64,000 nt of DNA. It comes from JBFAPK01 sp040676675 (lineage in GTDB: Bacteria > Actinomycetota > Actinomycetes > Mycobacteriales > Micromonosporaceae). The stretch spans positions 1 to 64,000 of the forward strand of contig NZ_JBFAPK010000004.1 of the NCBI RefSeq assembly GCF_040676675.1, written 5' to 3'. The notes beneath the pieces were generated by a model. The model was not told where the DNA came from. It saw only the letters and a list, made by a program, of their open reading frames with translations, and did not search any database. The translations under genes and the position numbers were made by a program. This document shows, one piece after another, positions 41,372 through 48,798 of the stretch. Every line of letters starts with the position of its first letter. The first letter of the stretch is position 1.

Positions 41372-42489
41372 AGCGGCAACCGCGCGCGTACCGTGAAGCC
41401 CGTGGGGCCCGGACCCGCCGACGCGGTCCCGCCGCACGCGGCGGCGCGCTCCCGGATGCCGACCAGGCCGTTGCCGCCGGACGGCAGCCCGGCCCGGGCG
41501 CCCCGGCCGTTGTCCCGAATCTCGATCGCCAACTCCCGCTCCCGCCAGCTCAGCCGCACGTCGACGCGGGACGCGTCAGCGTGCTTGACGACGTTCGTGA
41601 GCGCCTCCTGAGTGATCCGGTAGACGGCCGCCCCCACGTCCGGCGGCAGCGGCCGGGGCTCGCCCGCCACCTCGTACCCCACCTCGAACCCGGCCCCCGC
41701 CGCCTGCCGCACCAGGTCGGGCAGGTCCTCGACGGCCGCCCGCGGAGCGCCCGACCCCGGCTCCTCCCGGAGCACCGCGAGGATGCGGCGAAGCTGGTCC
41801 ATCGCGTCCCGGCCGGCACCGGCGATGGCGTCGAACGTGGCCACGGCCCGCTCCGGGTCGGCCCGCACCACCACCGGCCCGGCCTCCGCCTGCACCACCA
41901 TGAGGCTCACGGCGTGCGCCAGGATGTCGTGCATGTCGCGGGCGATCCGGGCCCGCTCCCGCTCGGCGGCCCGTTCGGCTGCCAGCGTCCGCTCCCGCTC
42001 AAGTCGGGCGGCCCGCTCCTCCAGGACGGCGGCGTGCGCCCTGCTCCCCGCCGCCGCCCGACCCAGGGCGTACGCGGTCACGGAGACGACGACGCCCCGA
42101 AGCGCGGTGTCCGAGGATCCGACCGTGAGCAGCCCGCCACCGAGGATGACGATGAGCGCGCCCCAGCGCACCCGCCGTCCGGACCGCGCGGACACCGTGT
42201 AGAGGGCGATGAGCGGCCCGTACCAGAGCGGCTGCGGCGCGACGGCGTCCACCAGGTCGTACGAACCACTGAAGGCGTAGGTGACGAACAGTACGGGCAG
42301 GGCCGCCCTCCGCCGAACCACCAGCGGCAACGCGGAACCGACCGCGACGACGTACCCCCACCAGTGCCACGGACCGTCCCGGGACAGCAGCGGCCAGAGC
42401 TGCGCCACCGCGGCACATACCGCCAGCGCGGCATCCGACCACGGCGAACGCGCCCACCGACCCCACCACACGGTGCGCCATGCTGTCAT
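41368..42489 (-). CDS. membrane sensor histidine kinase (HisKA_3)
   Basis: 373 residues. Several N-terminal membrane helices precede the dimerisation/phosphotransfer segment RARIARDMHDILAHAVSLMVVQ (His187) and the ATPase domain with DNGRGARAGLPSGGNGLVGIRERA. It partners the adjacent response regulator. It overlaps the membrane-protein gene upstream by 4 bp (ATGA), making a three-gene operon. Confidence 0.94.
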   Translation of the reverse strand: MTAWRTVWWGRWARSPWSDAALAVCAAVAQLWPLLSRDGPWHWWGYVVAVGSALPLVVRRRAALPVLFVTYAFSGSYDLVDAVAPQPLWYGPLIALYTVSARSGRRVRWGALIVILGGGLLTVGSSDTALRGVVVSVTAYALGRAAAGSRAHAAVLEERAARLERERTLAAERAAERERARIARDMHDILAHAVSLMVVQAEAGPVVVRADPERAVATFDAIAGAGRDAMDQLRRILAVLREEPGSGAPRAAVEDLPDLVRQAAGAGFEVGYEVAGEPRPLPPDVGAAVYRITQEALTNVVKHADASRVDVRLSWRERELAIEIRDNGRGARAGLPSGGNGLVGIRERAAACGGTASAGPGPTGFTVRARLPL

Positions 42490-43052
42490 GCGGTCGCGGG
42501 AGTCCGCCGGGCGAGGGTGACCAGCGCGACCAGGATCAGCAGGCCGGCCACCGGGAGCAGATCCAGACTGGTCACCGCGACCCCGATGCCGAGCAGCAGC
42601 ACCACCGGAACCCACGCCGCGACGCGCCGCCGCACCGCGAGGTGGACGACCAGCGCGAGCAGCCCGACGTAGAACAACGCCGGCCCCGGCCCGTAGACGG
42701 CCACCGTGACACCGGGCACGTCCTGCACCTGGCCGAACATCTGCCGCATGCCGGCCTTGTCGTCGGCCGCGAGCCCCACCACGACGTCGATGCCGATCTG
42801 CGCGATCGAACAGACCAGACCGGCCACGCCGACGACGGCGGCGGTGGTGGCGATCCTGCCGCCGCCGGTCGTCCGGCGCGCGGCGAGCAGCACGAACCCG
42901 AAGAGGACCAGGGCGACGAGGAAGGCGAGATGCCCCAGGGTCCAGAGGAGACCGGGGCCGTACCGCCCGTCGAGCCCGTCCAGCAGCCGGACCAGGCCGT
43001 AGACGATCGTGAGAGCGGGCGCGACGACGAAGGAGAGGTGAGTTTTCCGCAC
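42486..43052 (-). CDS. multi-pass membrane protein, first gene of two-component operon
   Basis: 188 residues with about five hydrophobic helices (SFVVAPALTIVYGLVRLL, AFLVALVLFGFVLLAAR, AAVVGVAGLVCSIAQIGIDVVVGL, ALFYVGLLALVVHLAV, LLPVAGLLILVALVTLA). It may sense or be controlled by the downstream HK/RR pair, to which it is coupled by a 4-bp overlap. No family recognised. Confidence 0.8.
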   Translation of the reverse strand: MRKTHLSFVVAPALTIVYGLVRLLDGLDGRYGPGLLWTLGHLAFLVALVLFGFVLLAARRTTGGGRIATTAAVVGVAGLVCSIAQIGIDVVVGLAADDKAGMRQMFGQVQDVPGVTVAVYGPGPALFYVGLLALVVHLAVRRRVAAWVPVVLLLGIGVAVTSLDLLPVAGLLILVALVTLARRTPATA

Positions 43053-43170
43053 GCGGTCGATCGTGGTCCGTACGCGGCCCGGAAACCTCGCCGACGTCGG
43101 CGATCTTCCGGCTCACCCACACGACCCGGTACGGATGCACCGGTCGCCTGTCGAGCCAGCTCGTCGCCGG

Positions 43171-44007
43171 TCAGGCGGTGGTCGGGTCGCTCTCCGGGCG
43201 CCAGATCCAGTTGCGGCGGTCGTACCGGGGCCGCAGCCCGAAGCGCAGCATGTTGTTCAGCGAGCTGTTGGAGGCCCCCTCGGCCGGACGGCCGGTCTCG
43301 CCGACCAGCCACCGGCAGCCGGCCTCGGCGGCGGCGCGGGCGCGGGCGGCCAGCAGGGCGGACTGGGCTCCCCGACCCCGGTGGTCGGGCCGGGTGGCGC
43401 CAGAGTTGAGCGAGGCGACCTCGCCGTGCAGGTAGAGGTTCGCCCCGGCCACGATCTCGTCGCCGTCCCAGGCGGCGAAGGGGCGGAAGTGCGGGTGCTC
43501 GACCGTGGCGGCGACCATCCGGCTCAGCCACTCGTCGGACATCCCGAAGGTGTCGCAGATCAGCGTGGCCCACTCCCGCGCGTCCGCCGGGCCGACCGGC
43601 CCCACCCGCAGGTCGGTACGCCCCGGCGTGACGTCCTCGACCGGGGCGGCGAGCTTGACCCAGCAGCCGCCCTCGGCGATGCCGTACGCGGCGCGGATCT
43701 CGTCCCAGTCGGCCGGCAGCGCCTCCGGGGCGATCTGCAACGTGGCCATCGGGCTGCCGTGCTCGCGGTGGAAGTCGACGATCTCGCCGATCAGGGGCGC
43801 CGTCACCGGCTCGGTCAGCCCGATCCCGAGGGACTTGCACCAGTAGCCGCCGCTCGGGTCGGCGCGCATGGCGAGCGAGACGCCGCCGCCGATCCGCCGG
43901 GCGGTGATGCCGAGCGCGGTACGGACCGGCTCCGGCGCGGACGCCTCGTACTGGAACATGAACTCCGCCTCGACGGACTCCGCGAGCGCGGTCAGGTTCT
44001 CTGTCAC
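43171..44007 (-). CDS. GNAT-family acetyltransferase
   Basis: 278 residues. The C-terminal GNAT fold is seen in WATLICDTFGMSDEWLSRMV, DGDEIVAGANLYLHGEVASLNSGATRPDHRGRGAQSALLAARARAAAEAGC and the acetyl-CoA loop HRGRGAQSAL. The N-terminal half (FMFQYEASAPEPVRTALGI) may be a degenerate second GNAT fold. Substrate unknown. GTG 44007 is chosen over an upstream ATG because the family fold begins there. Confidence 0.88.
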   Translation of the reverse strand: MTENLTALAESVEAEFMFQYEASAPEPVRTALGITARRIGGGVSLAMRADPSGGYWCKSLGIGLTEPVTAPLIGEIVDFHREHGSPMATLQIAPEALPADWDEIRAAYGIAEGGCWVKLAAPVEDVTPGRTDLRVGPVGPADAREWATLICDTFGMSDEWLSRMVAATVEHPHFRPFAAWDGDEIVAGANLYLHGEVASLNSGATRPDHRGRGAQSALLAARARAAAEAGCRWLVGETGRPAEGASNSSLNNMLRFGLRPRYDRRNWIWRPESDPTTA

Positions 44008-44136
44008 GGTGCGTTCCGATCGGCGCGGCGGGACGGGCGGGAGGCGTACCCGGGTAAGGCGTACCCGATCATCCAACCCGCCCCGGGCCCACCGCCCACC
44101 GCCGGGCCCGCGGGTGTGACCTGGGACGCGTCCGCG

Positions 44137-45771
44137 TCAGGGGGTCAGCTCGGTGTAGGCGGCGAGCACCTGCCCGTCCGGCCCGTACGCCACCAGCCGC
44201 CCGTGGGCCAGGTTCGCGCTGCGGAAGGAGAACTCCCGCCCGCCGGGGTGCAGGTCGAGCAGCGGGATCACCCGGGGCGCCCCGCCGGGCGCGGACTGGT
44301 ACTCCAGCCGGGCGACGCCGGCGTCGACCACGCCGTTGACGCGTACCTTGGTCTTCTCGCGCACGACGCCGAAGTGCACCGCGGCGGCCGGGGCGGCGCA
44401 GCCCTCCCGCGGGCGGCAGAAGAAGAAGTAGCGCGGGTTGCCGGCGTCGGCGAGCGTGTACGCCTTGAACGTCGGGTCCGCGCCGGCCGGCAGCGGCAGC
44501 ACGGCGAAGCAGGCCAGCGTGGCGGTGAGCGCGGTGGCCGCGCGCAGCCACCCGCGCCCGGTCCCGGCCCGGCCACTCCCGGCCCGGCGGACCGAGCCGA
44601 CCGTGACCGCCGCGGCCCCGCCGAGCCCGGCCAGGCAGACGCCGACCGCCCCGAACGCGCGGGCGTTCTCCAGCAGGAACTGGAGCCCGGGAAAGGTCGA
44701 GACGTCGCTGAGCAGCGCGCCCAGCGAGAGGGTCATGGCCACCAGCAGCAGGACCCCGGCGACCCGGCGCGGCAGGCCGTGCGTGGCGATCATGAGCATC
44801 GCGGCGAGCACGGTCCAGACCTGGTGGTGGGTCCAGGAGACCGGGGAGGCGACCAGCGTGGCGCAGCCGACCAGTACCGCCGCCCGGGCCGGTTCGTCCG
44901 CCAACTGGATCTGCCGGGCCCGCAGCAGCGCGACGCCGCAGACCAGCGCGACGAGCGCCGCCCAGACGATCGGCAGCGTGTCGGGGGCGACGCCGACACG
45001 CATGAGCATGCCGTGCACGGACTGGTTGCCGAGTGAGGCGAGGTTGCCGATCCGGGACGTCTCCAGGACCGTCCCGGTCCAGTACGTCCAACTGTCGGCG
45101 GGGAACACGAGCGCGGCGAGCGCGGCGCAGCCGACGAACGCGGCGGCGGCGCGGGCGGCGTCCCGGTACCGGCGGGAGACCAGGAAGAAGACCACGAAGA
45201 GCAGCGGAGTCAGTTTGATCGCGGCGGCGACGCCGACCAGTACGCCCCGGTAGCGGGCCGGGGTGACGCCCACCGCGTCGGCCAGCGCCAGGAGCACGAT
45301 GAAGACGCTGACCTGCCCGAACCTCAGGTTGCTCTGCGCCGGCGCGGAGAGCAGCAGCGCGCAGGCGACCGCCGCGACAACCAGCGGGCGCCGCCGCGGC
45401 GCCGTGGTGATCGCGTTGCCGAGCACGGTGGCGATGGCGGCGACCGCGGCGCAGACCAGGGCCAGCCAGATCACCTGCACCGCCGGCTCGGGCAGCGCCG
45501 CGATCGGGCGGAGCAGCAGCATCGCGAAGGGCGGATAGGTGAACGGGCCGCCGTTGGCGGCGGCGTACTCGTACAGCGGCCGGCCGGCCTCGACGGTCTG
45601 CGCCGCGCCGTAGTAGATGTGCAGGTCGGAGAGGCGGTCGCCGGCAGGGCGGAGCAGCACCAGCACCGACGAGGCCGCGCCGATCGCGGCGAAGAGCAGC
45701 CACAGCAGGCGGGCGCGGCGCGCCACCATCGGCTCCGGCCGCGCCCGCATTGACCCAGATCGCGCCACCAT
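44137..45771 (-). CDS. GT87-family membrane mannosyltransferase-like protein
   Basis: 544 residues with about 10-11 membrane helices. The DUF2029/GT87 markers are the first-loop Asp (SDLHIYYGAAQTVEAGRPLYEY), FTYPPFAMLLLRP and GVAAAIKLTPLLFVVFFL. It probably transfers a polyprenyl-phosphate-linked sugar at the outer membrane face. A periplasmic C-terminal domain (FKAYTLADAGNPRYFFFCRPREGCAAP..) is unusual. The start ATG 45771 has TAATCT six bases upstream, suggesting a leaderless transcript; ATG 45729 is an alternative with GGAG. It is divergent from the MerR gene. Confidence 0.88.
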   Translation of the reverse strand: MVARSGSMRARPEPMVARRARLLWLLFAAIGAASSVLVLLRPAGDRLSDLHIYYGAAQTVEAGRPLYEYAAANGGPFTYPPFAMLLLRPIAALPEPAVQVIWLALVCAAVAAIATVLGNAITTAPRRRPLVVAAVACALLLSAPAQSNLRFGQVSVFIVLLALADAVGVTPARYRGVLVGVAAAIKLTPLLFVVFFLVSRRYRDAARAAAAFVGCAALAALVFPADSWTYWTGTVLETSRIGNLASLGNQSVHGMLMRVGVAPDTLPIVWAALVALVCGVALLRARQIQLADEPARAAVLVGCATLVASPVSWTHHQVWTVLAAMLMIATHGLPRRVAGVLLLVAMTLSLGALLSDVSTFPGLQFLLENARAFGAVGVCLAGLGGAAAVTVGSVRRAGSGRAGTGRGWLRAATALTATLACFAVLPLPAGADPTFKAYTLADAGNPRYFFFCRPREGCAAPAAAVHFGVVREKTKVRVNGVVDAGVARLEYQSAPGGAPRVIPLLDLHPGGREFSFRSANLAHGRLVAYGPDGQVLAAYTELTP

Positions 45772-45845
45772 CGGCCCAGATTACCGGCGGAAGGCGCCGG
45801 ATCACGGCCCGTCCACAGCGGAGTTGTGCGGTGTGTCCTCACCCA

Positions 45846-45909
45846 GGCCGGCCCTCACCCCGGCCGGCCCTCACCCCGGCCGGCCCTCACCCCGGCCGGC
45901 CCTCACCCC
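45846..45909. repeat. 16-bp tandem repeat x4 in divergent promoter region
   Basis: GGCCGGCCCTCACCCC is repeated four times (45846, 45862, 45878, 45894), followed by a partial copy. It lies between the divergent GT87 and MerR genes, about 80 bp from each start. Confidence 0.95.
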
Positions 45910-45990
45910 GGCCGGCCGGGAGCCGGCGCGGCCGACGCGCCCGGGACCCTCCGGTCCGGATGCCGGACCGGCGCCTGAATCCCGCTCGAC

Positions 45991-46449
45991 ATGATCGACA
46001 GAACGCGGCCTAATGGCACGGTGAGATCACCCGACACCGGCGAGGAACTGTTGTCGATCGGTCAGCTCGCGGCCCGGTTCGGGCTCGCCACCCACGTGCT
46101 GCGGCACTGGGAGGCGATGGGGCTGCTGACCCCGGCGGCCCGGATCAACGGACGGCGCTACTACGGCCGGGAGCAGCTCACCCGGCTCGGCGTGATCCGG
46201 TTGGGCAAGCGCGCCGGGCTCGGCCTGACGGAGCTGCGGCAGCTGCTCGCCGGCGGCGACCGCGCCGCCCGGGACGCCATCCTGCGCCGCCAGTTGGCCG
46301 CGCTGCGGCAGCGGATCGAGCAGGCCAGGGCTTCCCAGCGGCTCATCGAGCACGCCCTGGACTGCCCCCACCCGGACTACCTGAGCTGCCCCGACTTCCA
46401 GCGGGCGGTGGCCGCGGCGGTCCCCGCCGCACCCCGAGGCGCGGCTTGA
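45991..46449 (+). CDS. MerR-family regulator
   Basis: 152 residues. The winged HTH is LLSIGQLAARFGLATHVLRHWEAMGLLTPAARINGRRYYGREQLTRLGVIRLGKRAGLGLTELRQLL, followed by a coiled coil and a short tail with two cysteines (CPHPDYLSCPDF) that might bind metal. The stop codon overlaps the -35 of the downstream promoter with its perfect 20-bp operator, so MerR probably controls the methyltransferase gene. ATG 45991 is used; GTG 46021 is possible. Confidence 0.9.
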   Translation: MIDRTRPNGTVRSPDTGEELLSIGQLAARFGLATHVLRHWEAMGLLTPAARINGRRYYGREQLTRLGVIRLGKRAGLGLTELRQLLAGGDRAARDAILRRQLAALRQRIEQARASQRLIEHALDCPHPDYLSCPDFQRAVAAAVPAAPRGAA

Positions 46450-46476
46450 CTTCAGGTCGACCTGAAGTTGCAGGGT
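46446..46476 (+). promoter_or_regulatory. MerR-type operator-promoter of methyltransferase gene
   Basis: -35 TTGACT (46446-46451), 19-bp spacer, -10 CAGGGT (46471-46476). The spacer region holds the perfect palindrome ACTTCAGGTCGACCTGAAGT (46449-46468). A 19-bp spacing with operator inside is the hallmark of MerR-activated promoters. Confidence 0.8.
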
Positions 46477-46482
46477 GGGGCC

Positions 46483-47256
46483 ATGACCGAGATCGACGAA
46501 CGGCCCCGGCCGGAATCCCCGACGGAATCGCTGGTACGGCGGCTGGACGCCGCCGAGACGTTGCCGGAGGCGGTACGCCTGCGCGAACGCTCGTACGAGC
46601 TGCTGCGGGTCGTACCGGGGACGACCGTGCTGGACGTCGGCTGTGGCGCCGGCCGGGCCGTCGCCGAACTCGGCGCGCGCGGCGCCCGGGCGGTCGGCGT
46701 GGACGTGCGGGAGGAGATGGTCGCGGTGGCGCGCGACCGCTGGCCGGACGGTACGTTCCGGACCGGCGACGCGTACGACCTGCCCTTCGCCGACGGGGAG
46801 TTCGCCGCGTACCGGGCGGACAAGGTGTACCACGAACTCGACGCCCCGCCCCGCGCCCTCGCCGAGGCACACCGGGTGCTCGCCCCCGGCGGGCGCGTCG
46901 TCCTCGTCGGGCAGGACTGGGACGCCTTCGTGATCGACTCCGACGACCCCGGGCTCACCCGGACGATCGTGCGGGCCCGCGCCGACACGATCGCCTCCCC
47001 GCGCGCCGCCCGGGGCTACCGCAACCTGCTGCTCGACGCCGGCTTCGAGGGAGTCACGGCGGAGGTGCGCACCGGCGTCTTCACCGACGCGACCATGCTG
47101 CCGATGCTCGCCGGGCTCGCCGACGCCGCCCGCGCCTGCGGGGCGGTGACGGCAGAGCAGGCCGACGCGTGGCGCGCGGAGCAGGCCGGGCGGGCCGAGG
47201 TCGGGCGGCTCTTCCTTGCCGTACCGATCTTCCTGGCCGCCGGGCGGCGCCCCTGA
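46483..47256 (+). CDS. class I SAM-dependent methyltransferase
   Basis: 257 residues. The SAM motif VLDVGCGAGRAVAEL is followed by AVGVDVREEMVAVAR, TGDAYDLPFADGEF and HRVLAPGGRVVLVGQDWD. The substrate is unknown. The gene is preceded by the MerR-type operator-promoter, so its product probably acts on the compound sensed by the MerR protein. A strong convergent terminator follows. Confidence 0.9.
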   Translation: MTEIDERPRPESPTESLVRRLDAAETLPEAVRLRERSYELLRVVPGTTVLDVGCGAGRAVAELGARGARAVGVDVREEMVAVARDRWPDGTFRTGDAYDLPFADGEFAAYRADKVYHELDAPPRALAEAHRVLAPGGRVVLVGQDWDAFVIDSDDPGLTRTIVRARADTIASPRAARGYRNLLLDAGFEGVTAEVRTGVFTDATMLPMLAGLADAARACGAVTAEQADAWRAEQAGRAEVGRLFLAVPIFLAAGRRP

Positions 47257-47390
47257 CCCCCTCGTCCCGCCCGGTCGTCCCGCCCGGTCGTCGCGGCACC
47301 GGAACGGGGACGGTACCTTTGCGGACCGGGCGCCCGGTCCGGTCGCCTGCTGTTCGAGGACGGCGCCCCACGACGGCGCCCCACGACGGC

Positions 47391-47428
47391 GGTGGCCGCC
47401 GGGCGGACCAGTCCGCCCGGCGGCCACC
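47391..47428. terminator. 18-bp stem bidirectional terminator
   Basis: Perfect 18-bp arms GGTGGCCGCCGGGCGGAC and complement around a 2-nt centre, between two convergent genes. Confidence 0.75.
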
Positions 47429-47472
47429 CGACACCGGGGTCTCACCCGACGTCGACAGGTCTCAGCCGACTC

Positions 47473-47913
47473 TCACTCGACGTCGACGCAAGGCAGGCCG
47501 CGCGACTCGTACCGGCCGCCGCCGATGGACGCCCAGCCCTGGGCGCAGACGGCGCCCACCCCTCGGCCGTTGCCGCTGACCGTGGGCGAGGGCCCCTCGG
47601 GACCGTTCCGGAAGGGCAGGCCCGGTCCCCAGAGGTCCACGTGACCGTAGAAGTAGTCGTCGGCGTAGCCGATCGCGGAGTAGCCGCCGGCACCGCCGTA
47701 CATCTCGATGCAGGTGTCGCGGCTGCACCCCGAGTCGTCGAGCGGTGCGGCGGCGGCGCCCTGCGGAACGTACCTGAGGCAGACGTCGCCGTCGCAGCTC
47801 CAGCCGGTCGCCCGGGGCACGGATTCCGCCGGCGCGGCCGACGCGGCCGACGCGCCGCCCAGCACCAGCAGGGGTACGGCCAACAGGACGGCCGCCAGTC
47901 GAGATCGAAGCAT
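47473..47913 (-). CDS. secreted cysteine-containing protein of unknown function
   Basis: 146 residues. A Sec signal peptide (LAAVLLAVPLLVLGGASAASAAPAES) leads a mature domain with six cysteines, probably in disulfides, and an aromatic/Gly-rich repeat-free body (MYGGAGGYSAIGYADDYFYGHVDLWGPG). It is secreted and may be a small extracellular inhibitor or structural protein; this is speculative. ATG 47913 has AAGGGG upstream. Confidence 0.75.
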   Translation of the reverse strand: MLRSRLAAVLLAVPLLVLGGASAASAAPAESVPRATGWSCDGDVCLRYVPQGAAAAPLDDSGCSRDTCIEMYGGAGGYSAIGYADDYFYGHVDLWGPGLPFRNGPEGPSPTVSGNGRGVGAVCAQGWASIGGGRYESRGLPCVDVE

Positions 47914-48028
47914 CCTTGATCCCCTTCGCGAAGGTGACCACCCCCGTCAGGCGGTCATCGATGCGGGAATCGAACCAACGGCCAGCTTCAATCGGGCGTC
48001 GGTTCGGCTTCACCGGGCGGCCCGTGGG

Positions 48029-48090
48029 GCGCGGGTGCCCGGCGCGGAGGTGGGTCCGGTGCGGCGCGGGTGCCCAGCGCGGAGGTGGGT
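48029..48090. repeat. 27-bp direct repeat, period 35 bp
   Basis: A 27-bp sequence at 48029-48055 recurs at 48064-48090 with one mismatch, between the secreted-protein gene and the ArsR promoter. Confidence 0.85.
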
Positions 48091-48119
48091 GTTCAGCCGG
48101 GCCGCGATCGTGGCGGCAT

Positions 48120-48158
48120 CTTTGCAAAGAGTGCCTTTGCAAACCGGCGCGCTATATT
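48120..48158 (+). promoter_or_regulatory. ArsR promoter with two TTTGCAAA sites
   Basis: Two copies of the palindrome TTTGCAAA (48121-48128 and 48136-48143, period 15) precede TATATT (48153-48158), which ends 6 nt before GTG 48165. This places a leaderless start at the codon and suggests autoregulation. Confidence 0.7.
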
Positions 48159-48164
48159 CGCGGC

Positions 48165-48773
48165 GTGACCGACGAGACCGCCGCCGAGCTCGCCCTGCGG
48201 CACCCGCTGCGAGCGGCCCTGCTCCGGCTGGTACGCGAGGTGGGGACGGTGACGTCGAACGACGCGGCGCGCCGGTTGGGGGAGAGCTCCGGCGCCTGCT
48301 CCTTCCACCTGCGCCAGCTCGCCCGCTACGGGTACCTGGAACAGGCCGGCGACGGCCGGGGCCGGACCCGGCCGTGGCGGCTGCGTACCGGCCCGGCAGG
48401 CGAGGGAGTGGCCACGATCGAGCAGGCGGCTACCGTCGAGGGGGCGGCCACGGCCGGTAAGGCCCCCACCGATCTCGAACTCGGGCCGCTCGCCCGCGAC
48501 CTGGAGGACGAGGGCTACCGGCGCTGGCTGGCCCTGCGCCCGGCGGCACCCGAGCGCTGGCAGCGGGACGAGGCGTTCAGCACCGTGCTCTACCTGACCC
48601 CCGACGAGCTGGCCACCGTCTCGGCCGCCGTACGCGACGTCCTGGCGCCGTACCAGCGGCGCGAGGGCGACCCGGGGCAGCGGCCGGCGGCGGCCGGGCC
48701 CGTCGCGTTCGTGACCCGGCTCTTCCCGCTGCTGCCCGCCGAGCGGGCCGACGGCGGCGCGACCGAACGGTAG
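48165..48773 (+). CDS. ArsR-family winged-helix regulator
   Basis: 202 residues. The HTH covers about 10-75 (LRHPLRAALLRLVREVGTVTSNDAARRLGESSGACSFHLRQLARYGYLEQA), followed by a domain typical of HTH_20 regulators (RWQRDEAFSTVLYLTPDELATVSAAVRDVLAPYQRRE). The promoter carries two palindromes that are probable own-operators. It has no obvious target next door (the following gene is convergent), so it may regulate distant transport genes. Confidence 0.88.
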   Translation: MTDETAAELALRHPLRAALLRLVREVGTVTSNDAARRLGESSGACSFHLRQLARYGYLEQAGDGRGRTRPWRLRTGPAGEGVATIEQAATVEGAATAGKAPTDLELGPLARDLEDEGYRRWLALRPAAPERWQRDEAFSTVLYLTPDELATVSAAVRDVLAPYQRREGDPGQRPAAAGPVAFVTRLFPLLPAERADGGATER

Positions 48774-48798
48774 CCCGGCGCCGGGCCTGGCCCTCGGG

